Under the pieces are notes generated by a model. It was not told the DNA's origin, ran no database searches, and was given only the letters and a program-made list of their open reading frames with translations. Positions 1-7,396 of a stretch of DNA of 10,291 bases are shown one piece after another (position 1 is the first letter of the stretch; every line of letters starts with the position of its first letter). Source of the stretch: Flavobacteriales bacterium UBA1958 (lineage in GTDB: Bacteria > Bacteroidota > Bacteroidia > Flavobacteriales_D > Sanyastnellaceae); NCBI GenBank assembly GCA_002336675.1, contig DDEI01000036.1, positions 1 to 10,291 of the forward strand. Reading direction: 5' to 3'. The position numbers and the translations under genes are program-made.

Positions 1-80
1 CCAAATCTCAAATCCTCCCTAATTTATCAACATAAGAGCGAAATTCTAACCCAAAAGCCTTTTAAAACAACGGGGTTTAA

Positions 81-88
81 TAGCTTTG
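81..88 (+). promoter_or_regulatory. Candidate -7 promoter box of purH
   Basis: The octamer TAGCTTTG fits the Bacteroidota -7 consensus TAnnTTTG exactly and ends 26 nt before the purH ATG, so a transcript would have a leader of roughly 20 nt. The expected upstream -33 TTG element is not clear; only a T-run at 60-63 lies near the right place. No Shine-Dalgarno motif precedes the ATG, only an A-rich stretch, as is usual in this phylum. Confidence 0.45.
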
Positions 89-114
89 TAGCATTAACCT
101 GCAGGAAGAAAAAA

Positions 115-1644
115 ATGGCACAAAACAAACGCATCTCAAACGCTCTCATATCGGTATTTGACAAAGAAGGATTAGCTCCTATAGCTAGGAAATTAGCAGA
201 ACAAGGAGTAACAATCTACAGTACTGGAGGCACGCAGTCTTACATAGAAGAATTAGGCATTTCAGTAGAGCCCGTAGAAGAATTGACCAGTTACCCTTCT
301 ATTCTAGGTGGGCGAGTGAAAACACTTCACCCGAAGGTATTTGGTGGGATTTTGAGCAGACGAGAATTAGCAGAGGACATCGCTCAGTTAGAAGAGTATG
401 CTATTCCAGAATTAGATTTGGTGATAGTAGACCTTTACCCCTTTGAGAAAACAGTAGCTTCAGGAGCAGCCGAACAGGATGTCATAGAAAAAATAGACAT
501 TGGCGGGATTTCATTAATTAGAGCTGCTGCCAAAAACTTTAAAGACGTAGTTATAGTTCCTTCTAAAGATGAGTATGGTTTTTTACAAAACATGCTGGAT
601 GAATCTGGAGCTCAATCTACTCTGGACCAAAGAAAATTCTTAGCCAAAAGAGCATTCGAAATTTCTAGTCATTATGATTCTGCTATTTTCACTTACTTCG
701 ATGGAGAGGAAACTTCTGCATTAAAAATAAGTCAGTCTGAAAAGACTTCTTTGCGGTATGGTGAAAACCCACATCAGAAGGGAGCATTCTTTGGGGATTT
801 AGATCAGTTATTTACTCAGCTACACGGGAAGTCGCTCTCTTACAACAACTTACTAGATGTCGATGCGGCGGTGCAATTGATGGATGAATTCTCAAAAGAC
901 AAACCTACATTTGCCATCTTAAAACATACTAATGCTTGTGGTTTAGCAGTGAGGGGCTCTGTAGTTAAAGCCTATGAAGATGCATTAGCAGGAGACCCGG
1001 TTTCTGCCTTTGGCGGAGTGCTTATCTGTAACCAAGAAATAGACGCTGCTGCAGCTGAAAAAATCAACACTCTTTTCTGTGAAGTTGTAATCGCTCCTAG
1101 CTACGAAGAAACGGCACTAGAAACGTTGAAGTCTAAAAAGAACAGAGTGATTCTTATTCAGAAAGAAGCTGAATTTGCCAATTTCACGGTAAGAACTGCA
1201 CTGAACGGATATTTATTCCAGGAAAAAGATGAAAGACAAGATTCTATTTCAGAAAGCAAATTAGCGACAGAAAATGATTGTTCATCTCAAGAAAAACTGG
1301 ATTTAGAATTTGCTGCAAAATTGGTGAAACACACTAAGTCTAATACGGTAGTATTTGCTAAAAACAACCAACTTTGTGCTAGTGGAACTGGACAAACTTC
1401 AAGAGTGGACGCGCTGAACCAAGCCATCACTAAAGCGAAGGTATTTGGTTTTGACTTAAACGGAGCTGTAATGGCATCTGATGCCTTTTTCCCATTCCCA
1501 GACTGTGTGGAAATAGCGCACAAAGAAGGAGTAAATGCCGTAATTCAGCCTGGAGGAAGTATTAAAGATAAGTTGAGCATCGACTATTGTAACGCTAAGA
1601 AAATGGTAATGTACTTCACAGGAACACGCCATTTCAAACACTAA
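115..1644 (+). CDS. purH: Bifunctional AICAR formyltransferase / IMP cyclohydrolase (PurH)
   Basis: PurH catalyses the last two steps of de novo purine synthesis in the cytoplasm: formylation of AICAR by 10-formyltetrahydrofolate, then ring closure to IMP. The 509-residue protein has the usual full length. Residues 1 to about 150 form the MGS-like cyclohydrolase domain, with STGGT at 36-40 and GGRVKTLHP at 65-73, which contains the conserved Lys69. The rest is the formyltransferase domain, with LRYGENPHQ at 213-221, the catalytic Lys-His pair K270-H271 in ILKHTNACG, and the C-terminal block ending in FTGTRHFKH. The ATG follows an A-rich leader, and MAQNKRISNALISVFDK aligns with family N-termini. 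It is transcribed alone or at the head of the elongasome genes. The linkage to mreB is common in Bacteroidota, but no functional tie is evident. Nothing appears truncated. Assignment is very secure. Confidence 0.98.
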   Translation: MAQNKRISNALISVFDKEGLAPIARKLAEQGVTIYSTGGTQSYIEELGISVEPVEELTSYPSILGGRVKTLHPKVFGGILSRRELAEDIAQLEEYAIPELDLVIVDLYPFEKTVASGAAEQDVIEKIDIGGISLIRAAAKNFKDVVIVPSKDEYGFLQNMLDESGAQSTLDQRKFLAKRAFEISSHYDSAIFTYFDGEETSALKISQSEKTSLRYGENPHQKGAFFGDLDQLFTQLHGKSLSYNNLLDVDAAVQLMDEFSKDKPTFAILKHTNACGLAVRGSVVKAYEDALAGDPVSAFGGVLICNQEIDAAAAEKINTLFCEVVIAPSYEETALETLKSKKNRVILIQKEAEFANFTVRTALNGYLFQEKDERQDSISESKLATENDCSSQEKLDLEFAAKLVKHTKSNTVVFAKNNQLCASGTGQTSRVDALNQAITKAKVFGFDLNGAVMASDAFFPFPDCVEIAHKEGVNAVIQPGGSIKDKLSIDYCNAKKMVMYFTGTRHFKH

Positions 1645-1659
1645 AATCATTAACAAAAA

Positions 1660-1682
1660 TATGTAAATAAAGGATTTACATA
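1660..1682. repeat. Perfect 9-bp inverted repeat between purH and mreB
   Basis: The arms TATGTAAAT (1660-1668) and ATTTACATA (1674-1682) are exact reverse complements separated by 5 nt. The repeat starts 16 nt after the purH stop. It is AT-rich and has no T-tract after it, so it is a poor intrinsic terminator. It looks more like an operator for a dimeric DNA-binding protein acting on the mreB promoter, or a weak mRNA 3' hairpin. Function is inferred only from shape and place. Confidence 0.5.
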
Positions 1683-1707
1683 CACTATTTTAGGCAGTCT
1701 TTATCAC

Positions 1708-1715
1708 TAATTTTA
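1708..1715 (+). promoter_or_regulatory. Weak candidate -7 box for the mre operon
   Basis: TAATTTTA matches seven of eight positions of TAnnTTTG (final G replaced by A) and lies 43 nt before the mreB ATG. A similar but weaker TATTTTAG is at 1686-1693. No convincing -33 TTG is seen. The inverted repeat at 1660-1682 would lie just upstream of either box, around the -33 to -50 zone. Confidence 0.25.
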
Positions 1716-1758
1716 GAGAGTAGGACTAACCGAAAAAAAAGATACACGCTTAAAACTG

Positions 1759-2784
1759 ATGGGATTATTCAATTTACTTACTCAAGAGATAGCCATAGAT
1801 TTAGGTACGGCTAACACACTTATAATTTACAATGGTAAAGTAGTGGTAAACCAGCCTTCTATAGTGGCTGTAGACAGGACCACCCAAAAAGTGGTAGCCA
1901 TAGGAAGTATGGCTCAACGAATGCATGGAAAGACACATGAAAACATCAAAACGATTAGGCCCCTTAGGGATGGTGTAATAGCTGACTTCAAGTATGCTGA
2001 AGAGATGATCAAAGGCATGATTAAGATGATTAGAAAAAAGAAATCACTCTTTGCTCCATCATACAGAATGGTTATTTGTATTCCGTCAGGAATTACAGAA
2101 GTAGAAAAAAGAGCAGTAAAAGACAGCGCTGAACACGCTGGAGCTAAGGACGTTTATTTGATTCATGAACCTATGGCAGCTGCCCTAGGTATCGGTATAG
2201 ATGTAGAAGAGCCTATGGGGAACATGGTAATTGATATAGGGGGAGGAACTTCTGAAATTGCCGTAATCGCCTTAGGTGGAATAGTCACTGATAAGAATAT
2301 ACGTGTGGCTGGGGATGAATTTACCTCAGATATAGAAGAATACATGAGGCGCCAGCATAACATCCTTATAGGAGAGCGCACTGCAGAGCAGATCAAAATA
2401 GAGGTTGGCGCTGCAGTAACAGAGCTAGATGATCCACCGGAGGACTATCCTGTGCGAGGACGAGATTTAATGACAGGAATTCCTAAGGAAATTAAAGTTT
2501 CCTTTACTGAAATAGCCACTGCCTTAGATAAATCTATAGCTAAGATAGAAGAGGCCATCCTAAGCTGTTTAGAAAACACTCCTCCCGAGCTATCTGCAGA
2601 TATTTATAAAACCGGTATATACTTAGCTGGAGGAGGAGCTCTTCTTAGAGGACTAGATAAGCGTATTTCTGCTAAGACCAAACTTCCAGTGCACGTATCT
2701 GAAGACCCACTTAAGGCTGTGGCTAACGGAACAGGAATAGCTCTTAAAAATCTAGACAGATTCCAATTCTTGATGAAGGATTAA
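1759..2784 (+). CDS. mreB: Rod-shape-determining protein MreB (bacterial actin)
   Basis: MreB is an ATP-binding actin homologue that polymerises on the inner face of the cytoplasmic membrane and guides the elongation peptidoglycan machinery. The 341 residues are typical. Phosphate-1 motif IDLGTANT lies at 13-20, phosphate-2 motif VIDIGGGTSE at 157-166, and the adenosine motif AGGGALLRG at 290-298. The short N-terminus MGLFNLLTQE is hydrophobic/amphipathic and fits a membrane-binding helix, supporting the ATG chosen. It is the first gene of a five-gene operon (mreB-mreC-mreD-mrdA-rodA) and lies 114 nt after purH. No Shine-Dalgarno motif precedes it. No key residue is missing. It could be called Mbl-like in Gram-positive terms, but the context makes it the main MreB. 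Confidence 0.98.
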   Translation: MGLFNLLTQEIAIDLGTANTLIIYNGKVVVNQPSIVAVDRTTQKVVAIGSMAQRMHGKTHENIKTIRPLRDGVIADFKYAEEMIKGMIKMIRKKKSLFAPSYRMVICIPSGITEVEKRAVKDSAEHAGAKDVYLIHEPMAAALGIGIDVEEPMGNMVIDIGGGTSEIAVIALGGIVTDKNIRVAGDEFTSDIEEYMRRQHNILIGERTAEQIKIEVGAAVTELDDPPEDYPVRGRDLMTGIPKEIKVSFTEIATALDKSIAKIEEAILSCLENTPPELSADIYKTGIYLAGGGALLRGLDKRISAKTKLPVHVSEDPLKAVANGTGIALKNLDRFQFLMKD

Positions 2785-2803
2785 AGCTAAAAAGGTATAA
2801 ACC

Positions 2804-3637
2804 ATGAAGAATTTAGTAGAACTGATATCCAAGTTCAAAAACTTTATTATCTACATCTTCTTCTCTATATTTAGTCTTTATCTACTTTTTTCTAACGGGT
2901 TTTACCACCAGAATAGTTTCCTTAATTCTTCTAGCGCATTTATGGGTGGTGTTTATGAAAGAACATCATCTCTTAGTGATTACTTGGCATTAGAAGGAAG
3001 AAATAAAGAACTCAGAATAGAACTAGCTCTTTCTAAAATGAAGCTCTCCGAAAACTCATTGGATTTAGACGACAGCACCATGGAAGTAGCAGACTCTTTA
3101 ACCGCGTTGCGTTTCTCCTATCGGCCAGCCAAGGTAATCAACAAAACTACGGGCTACAATAAAAACCACATAACCATTAACAAGGGTTCTACCAGTGGTG
3201 TTAAATTAGATGACGGAGTAATTTCAATGGGAAATGGACTAGTGGGAAGAGTATCTAAAGTATCAAAACATTTTAGCCTAGTTACTCCCATTATCAATGC
3301 TGAATTTGCGCTAAAGGTTAGTCTTAAAAAAAATAATGTAGATGGTCTTCTCCAATGGGACGGGGACCACATCAGCTATGCACAAGTAAATGAAATAGGA
3401 AAACGTATAAATGTACAACTCGGCGATACCTTGGTGACTAGTGGCTCATCTGCATACCTCCCAAGAGGTGTGGATGTCGGCTTTGTTACTCAAATAGAGC
3501 CCATGGGTGATGTACTAGATATAACAATAGAGTTAAAGACAGATTTCACTAAAGTGCTAGATGTAATGGTAATATCTAATGTATTTAGATTAGAGCAACA
3601 ACAATTAGAATCTAACCAAAACCCCGAAGGAGTTTAA
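2804..3637 (+). CDS. mreC: Rod-shape-determining protein MreC
   Basis: MreC is a bitopic inner-membrane protein whose periplasmic part forms filaments and activates the PBP2-RodA synthase. The 277-residue protein shows one N-terminal membrane segment (about 12-31), a Leu/Glu-rich likely coiled coil (about 51-85), then the two beta-barrel-like domains. The family-typical stretch NHITINKGSTSGVK begins at 121 and is followed by GNGLVGRV at 143-150. The last 20 or so residues are a polar tail. It starts 19 nt after mreB, and its TAA shares its last A with the mreD ATG, so mreC and mreD are probably translationally coupled. The ATG is the first Met, directly before the membrane segment. Sequence conservation of MreC is low, but context and architecture make the call secure. 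Confidence 0.95.
   Translation: MKNLVELISKFKNFIIYIFFSIFSLYLLFSNGFYHQNSFLNSSSAFMGGVYERTSSLSDYLALEGRNKELRIELALSKMKLSENSLDLDDSTMEVADSLTALRFSYRPAKVINKTTGYNKNHITINKGSTSGVKLDDGVISMGNGLVGRVSKVSKHFSLVTPIINAEFALKVSLKKNNVDGLLQWDGDHISYAQVNEIGKRINVQLGDTLVTSGSSAYLPRGVDVGFVTQIEPMGDVLDITIELKTDFTKVLDVMVISNVFRLEQQQLESNQNPEGV
3626..3632 (+). promoter_or_regulatory. Shine-Dalgarno-like site of mreD inside the end of mreC
   Basis: GAAGGAG ends 4 nt before the mreD ATG and lies in the last codons of mreC. It is close to an ideal anti-SD complement, which stands out because purH, mreB and the GH16 gene have none. It supports ATG 3637 as the mreD start and suggests reinitiation at the TAATG junction. Confidence 0.55.
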
Positions 3638-4158
3638 TGTCTATAATCATTAGAAATATCATTCGCTTTTTTCTACTGTTGCTTGTGCAGGTGTTAATCC
3701 TGAATAATTTGGAGAACTTAGGAGTAGCTAATTCATTTATCCTACCTCAGATATACATCTTATTTATACTGTTACTCCCTTTCGAAACTCCGACTTGGAT
3801 TTCTATCTGCTTAGGATTTCTAATAGGTTTACTCGTAGATTTCAGCATAGACACAGAAGGACTTCATGCGTTTGCTTCGACAAGCATCGCCTACTTTAAA
3901 CCAAGATTAACTCAGTCTCTGAGCCCCAGAGATGGTTACGACTTTAATAGCGAACCTACCTTAAGAGACCAAGGTTTGAACTGGTTTTTAGTCTATGGCT
4001 CTATCCTTATCTTTATCCATCATTTCTTTCTTTTCTTCTTAGAAAAACTCGCATGGAGTAATTTCTTCGGCACCTTACTTACTATAGTTTTAAGCGCGGC
4101 GTTCAGTCTTATACTCGCCCTGATTTATCAGTTCACAGTATATCAAAAGAAACGATAG
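3637..4158 (+). CDS. mreD: Rod-shape-determining protein MreD
   Basis: MreD is a small polytopic inner-membrane protein of the elongasome that works with MreC to control PBP2-RodA activity. The 173 residues contain about five hydrophobic segments (near 4-24, 36-49, 53-70, 116-136 and 143-168). Between the third and fourth is a polar loop of about 25 residues with GYDFNSEPT and the following GLNWFLVYGSILIFIHHF. The loop and IHH/FFLE pattern look like MreD of Bacteroidota. The start overlaps the mreC stop by one base, and the stop is separated from the next ATG by a single base, so it sits in a tightly coupled operon. MreD is poorly conserved, and the call leans on size, hydrophobicity, this loop and the invariant position between mreC and mrdA. 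Confidence 0.93.
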   Translation: MSIIIRNIIRFFLLLLVQVLILNNLENLGVANSFILPQIYILFILLLPFETPTWISICLGFLIGLLVDFSIDTEGLHAFASTSIAYFKPRLTQSLSPRDGYDFNSEPTLRDQGLNWFLVYGSILIFIHHFFLFFLEKLAWSNFFGTLLTIVLSAAFSLILALIYQFTVYQKKR

Positions 4159-4159
4159 A

Positions 4160-5995
4160 ATGAACAGTTTACAGAACAGACGTTATGCCATTCTTGGACT
4201 TATCTTTTTTATCATTATCACCTTTGCTGTGAAATTATTCACCCTGCAAATCACAAATGATAAATGGGTAGAGCGCGCTACTTCCCTTACAGAAAATGAG
4301 CTAGTTATTCAGCCATCGAGAGGAGAGATTTACGATAGAAATGGGAGAATACTCGTAGCCAACACACCTATCTATGACATTAGAGTAATCCCCGAGCGAA
4401 TACAAAATCTAGATACCCTGCGTCTGCTCGAGCTTCTGGAAATAAAAAAAGAAGCACTAGGAAAAGTACTTGACAGGGCTAGATCTAGAAGAGAAATGTT
4501 CAACCCACATACCGTGGCCAAGCATGTAGACCAAGCGGACTATTTTAATATATCAGAAGAGTTGAGTGATTTTCCCGGATTCTTCGCAGTAAGAAGAACA
4601 CTGCGGAATTATCCGGATAGCACTGCTGCTCTGGTACTAGGTAATTTTGGTGAAATAAACAGAAAAGAACTGAACGCTGATAGCGGTTCGTTTTATCAAT
4701 TAGGAGATTATGTAGGAAAAGGTGGACTGGAAAAATCCTATGAAAAATTACTACGTGGAGTTAAAGGAAAGCAGGCTATTTACGTGAACAATTTCAACAA
4801 AGTAGTAGGAAAAGCCAATAGCAGAGACAACATAGAGCCTTTAGCGGGGAATGACTTAATAAGTACGCTAGACAGTGAATTACAAGCATTCGGCGAAAAA
4901 CTTATGGTCAATAAAAGAGGTTCTATTATAGCCATCGAACCTTCTACTGGTGAAATTCTAGCCTTGGTTAGCGCTCCGACATACGACCCTAACTCACTGG
5001 TAGGAAGAAAGAGAAGTGCTGGATATAGCAAACTCAGCAAAGACACATTAAAACCGCTATTCAACAGAGCGCTAAATGGACTTTACCGACCAGGTTCTAT
5101 TTTTAAAATGATTCAAAGTCTCATTGCACTAGAGGAAGGAATAATTACTCCGCAAACTAGAGTAAGATGTAATAGAGGAATCATCGGGTGCCATGGTCCT
5201 CACACTAATGATAATTTAGAAAATGCTATCAAGCATTCCTGCAACCCTTATTTCCGTCAAGTAATGAGAAAAATGGTGCTACAAGGCACACAAGACAATC
5301 AATTTACTGATTTGAAATCTGGAGTTCAATGGTGGCATGAGCGAATAAAAAGATTTGGCCTGCATACCAGGTTTACCTCTGATGTGCCAAATATCAAGAG
5401 AGGTACAGTTCCAGACACTGCGTTTTATAACCGCTGGTACCCAAATGCGACATGGACTTACAGCATGATTTATTCTGTAAGTATAGGTGAAGGTGAGCTA
5501 CAAGTAAATCCTCTACAAATGGCCAATCTTAGCGCTATTATAGCCAATAAAGGATGGTACATAACTCCTCATTTATTGAAAAAGGTAATAGATGGCCCAG
5601 AACTGCCTGAAGATTTCACAAAGAAGCAGGATGTAGATGTAAAGCCAAAGCATTTCGAAGTGGTGCGCAATGCTATGGAACGTGTAATAAACGAGCCCGG
5701 AGGTACTGCCGTAAGCGCTGACCTCAGCCATTTAGGAATTACTGTATGTGGTAAAACAGGAACAGTTCAGAACGAATCACCTATTGAAGACCATTCTGTA
5801 TTTATATGTTTCGCTCCTAAGGAAGACCCAAAAATAGCACTAGCCGTTTATGTGGAAAATGCTGGATTCGGTGGAACATGGGCAGCTCCTATTTCTGCTC
5901 TTATGATAGAAAAATATTTAACAAGAGAGATTTCTGATAATCTTAAAGTCAAACGAATTTTAGAAGCAGATTTCAGAGGAATATATGGCAATTAG
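4160..5995 (+). CDS. mrdA: Penicillin-binding protein 2 (elongation transpeptidase)
   Basis: This is a class B penicillin-binding protein that cross-links new peptidoglycan strands made by RodA, anchored in the inner membrane with its catalytic part in the periplasm. Of 611 residues, about 9-29 form the membrane anchor. PSRGEIYDRNGRILVAN at 52-68 opens the dimerisation/pedestal domain (to about 215), and the transpeptidase domain follows. The three penicillin-binding motifs are intact: S313-I-F-K316 with nucleophile Ser313, S360-C-N362, and K532-T-G-T535. A Cys/His cluster (C337, C344, H345, H348, C361) sits just before and within the SxN motif. The gene begins 1 nt after mreD and overlaps rodA by 11 nt, the usual PBP2-RodA pairing, which separates it from the division enzyme FtsI. 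ATG 4160 is the only start that keeps the anchor and the tight spacing. Confidence 0.97.
   Translation: MNSLQNRRYAILGLIFFIIITFAVKLFTLQITNDKWVERATSLTENELVIQPSRGEIYDRNGRILVANTPIYDIRVIPERIQNLDTLRLLELLEIKKEALGKVLDRARSRREMFNPHTVAKHVDQADYFNISEELSDFPGFFAVRRTLRNYPDSTAALVLGNFGEINRKELNADSGSFYQLGDYVGKGGLEKSYEKLLRGVKGKQAIYVNNFNKVVGKANSRDNIEPLAGNDLISTLDSELQAFGEKLMVNKRGSIIAIEPSTGEILALVSAPTYDPNSLVGRKRSAGYSKLSKDTLKPLFNRALNGLYRPGSIFKMIQSLIALEEGIITPQTRVRCNRGIIGCHGPHTNDNLENAIKHSCNPYFRQVMRKMVLQGTQDNQFTDLKSGVQWWHERIKRFGLHTRFTSDVPNIKRGTVPDTAFYNRWYPNATWTYSMIYSVSIGEGELQVNPLQMANLSAIIANKGWYITPHLLKKVIDGPELPEDFTKKQDVDVKPKHFEVVRNAMERVINEPGGTAVSADLSHLGITVCGKTGTVQNESPIEDHSVFICFAPKEDPKIALAVYVENAGFGGTWAAPISALMIEKYLTREISDNLKVKRILEADFRGIYGN
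5975..5980 (+). promoter_or_regulatory. Shine-Dalgarno-like site of rodA inside the end of mrdA
   Basis: AGAGGA lies 4 nt before the rodA ATG at 5985, within the last codons of mrdA. It supports the overlapping start and coupling of PBP2 and RodA synthesis. The match is moderate and purine-rich sequence is common here, so chance is possible. Confidence 0.4.
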
Positions 5996-7307
5996 AAAAC
6001 AAAATAGAGTCGACTGGAGTATCGCTATTACCTGGCTGGTGCTCTGCCTAATAGGCTGGATTACTATTTACTCTGCGGCATATAACGCTGACTATGATTC
6101 TATCTTTAGCTTTAACATGAGCTACGGCAAACAGTTCATTTGGATTTGTATAAGTGCACTTCTTGGAGGTGTTATTCTTCTTACGGATTCTACGCTTATA
6201 AGAAATGCAAGTTTACCCGTTTACGGAATCGTAGTATTGATGCTTCTTTTAGTTCTATTCATGGGTACTGTAAGAGGTGGAGCTCGGTCCTGGTTCGGAA
6301 TAGGAAGTTTTGGGATTCAGCCTTCTGAATTCTCAAAGGTGGCTATAGCACTCCTCTTAGCTCACTTTTTAGGCGAGGGAAAGGAGCCACTAAAAAACAT
6401 AAGGCATAGATTAATAGCCTTAGGAATTCTAGCCATTCCTGCTGGCTTAATTCTGCTGCAGCCTGATACCGGAACAGTACTTATCTTATTTGCTTTTATC
6501 TTAGTAATGTATAGAGAGGGACTCTCTGGCACACCACTGATCATAGGAATCTGTTCTATAATTATAGCTGTGATGTCTATTATAATTAACTCTGAAACGT
6601 ATAGTCTTCCGTTTGGTCCTGCAGAATTTTCAGGACAAACATTACTTATTACCTTATTCCTCACACTAGGTGTCATAGCGTTTTTTATGGTACGAAAACT
6701 AGCATTCCCGCGCTCAAGAAAAAAATTATTGCGGCTAACAGCTATCATTACCATAAGCATAGTAGGATTTATTAGCAGTGTGAATTTCATTATTAATGAT
6801 GTAATGAAGCCCTACCAAAGAAATAGAGTTTATATTCTGCTCCAGCTTCCTGTAGATGATGACCCATGGGCAGACTGGAATATAAAAAACAGCAAAACTG
6901 CCATAGGAAACGGAGGATTATTGGGTCAAGGATACAGAGAAGGAGCAATAACTAAATTTAGATTCGTTCCAGAACAAAACACGGATTTTATCTTCTGTAC
7001 CATAGGTGAAGAATGGGGATATTTAGGTTCACTAACTGTACTGGCCTTGTTTACGTTTCTAATTTTTAGACTTATTATAATGGCGGAGAGGCAGCGGTCG
7101 GTCTTCAGCCGAATTTTCGGCTATTCGGTGGCTTGTATTCTCTTTATGCACGTATTTATAAATATCGGAATGGTCATAGGTTTGGCTCCTGTTATAGGAA
7201 TCCCTCTACCATTTTTTAGCTACGGTGGCTCTTCCATGATGGCCTTTACCGTTATGCTGTTCGTATTTATCAAGTTAGATTCTGACAGACTAATTGCTCT
7301 TAGATAA
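5985..7307 (+). CDS. rodA: Peptidoglycan glycosyltransferase RodA (SEDS family)
   Basis: RodA polymerises lipid II into glycan strands on the outer face of the inner membrane and works as a pair with PBP2. The 440-residue protein is polytopic, with family blocks GGARSWFGIG followed by FGIQPSEFSK, LLQPDTGT, then KTAIGNGGLLGQG and FVPEQNTDFIF, which holds the presumed catalytic Asp334. LPFFSYGGSSMM lies near the C-terminus. It is longer than the roughly 370-residue gammaproteobacterial enzyme. The extra length is mainly between LLQPDTGT and the PYQRNR block, and includes at least one added hydrophobic stretch (about 215-235) and a basic segment. It overlaps mrdA by 11 nt in another frame and is the last gene of the operon. 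FtsW is the main alternative; the PBP2 and Mre context favours RodA. Confidence 0.96.
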   Translation: MAIRKQNRVDWSIAITWLVLCLIGWITIYSAAYNADYDSIFSFNMSYGKQFIWICISALLGGVILLTDSTLIRNASLPVYGIVVLMLLLVLFMGTVRGGARSWFGIGSFGIQPSEFSKVAIALLLAHFLGEGKEPLKNIRHRLIALGILAIPAGLILLQPDTGTVLILFAFILVMYREGLSGTPLIIGICSIIIAVMSIIINSETYSLPFGPAEFSGQTLLITLFLTLGVIAFFMVRKLAFPRSRKKLLRLTAIITISIVGFISSVNFIINDVMKPYQRNRVYILLQLPVDDDPWADWNIKNSKTAIGNGGLLGQGYREGAITKFRFVPEQNTDFIFCTIGEEWGYLGSLTVLALFTFLIFRLIIMAERQRSVFSRIFGYSVACILFMHVFINIGMVIGLAPVIGIPLPFFSYGGSSMMAFTVMLFVFIKLDSDRLIALR

Positions 7308-7325
7308 GGCTTGCACCCTTTTTTT
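7306..7325 (+). terminator. Weak candidate terminator after rodA
   Basis: A short stem AAGG/CCTT (7306-7309 with 7317-7320) merges into a run of seven T at 7319-7325, starting at the rodA stop codon. The stem is only 4 bp, so stability would be low. It is listed because it is the only hairpin-plus-T structure seen between the elongasome operon and the next gene. Confidence 0.25.
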
Positions 7326-7373
7326 CCTTTAGCCCCGTTCTAAAAACGTGAACATCACTAGGTATTATACATG

Positions 7374-7381
7374 TATTTTTG
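7374..7381 (+). promoter_or_regulatory. Candidate -7 promoter box of the SOUL-family gene
   Basis: TATTTTTG fits TAnnTTTG exactly. Its end overlaps an in-frame TTG codon at 7379. If the box is used, transcription would begin a few bases farther on, so the TTG would not be in the mRNA and ATG 7397 must be the start, with a very short leader. No clear -33 TTG was found. Confidence 0.45.
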
Positions 7382-7396
7382 ATTAAAACTTTAGTG

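Noticed and set aside
1..114. Possible riboswitch or structured leader upstream of purH
   Set aside because: Only a 5-bp AACCC/GGGTT pairing with a long loop was seen, partly upstream of the likely transcription start. No purine-riboswitch-like core is apparent.
4780..5064. Open frame on the minus strand within mrdA
   Set aside because: It is antisense to the PBP2 transpeptidase domain, which is clearly coding, and has no independent support.
6362..6790. Open frame of 142 codons on the minus strand inside rodA
   Set aside because: It is fully antisense to conserved RodA membrane segments, its product has no recognisable family, and it has no promoter or ribosome site. It is a by-product of the codon pattern of rodA.
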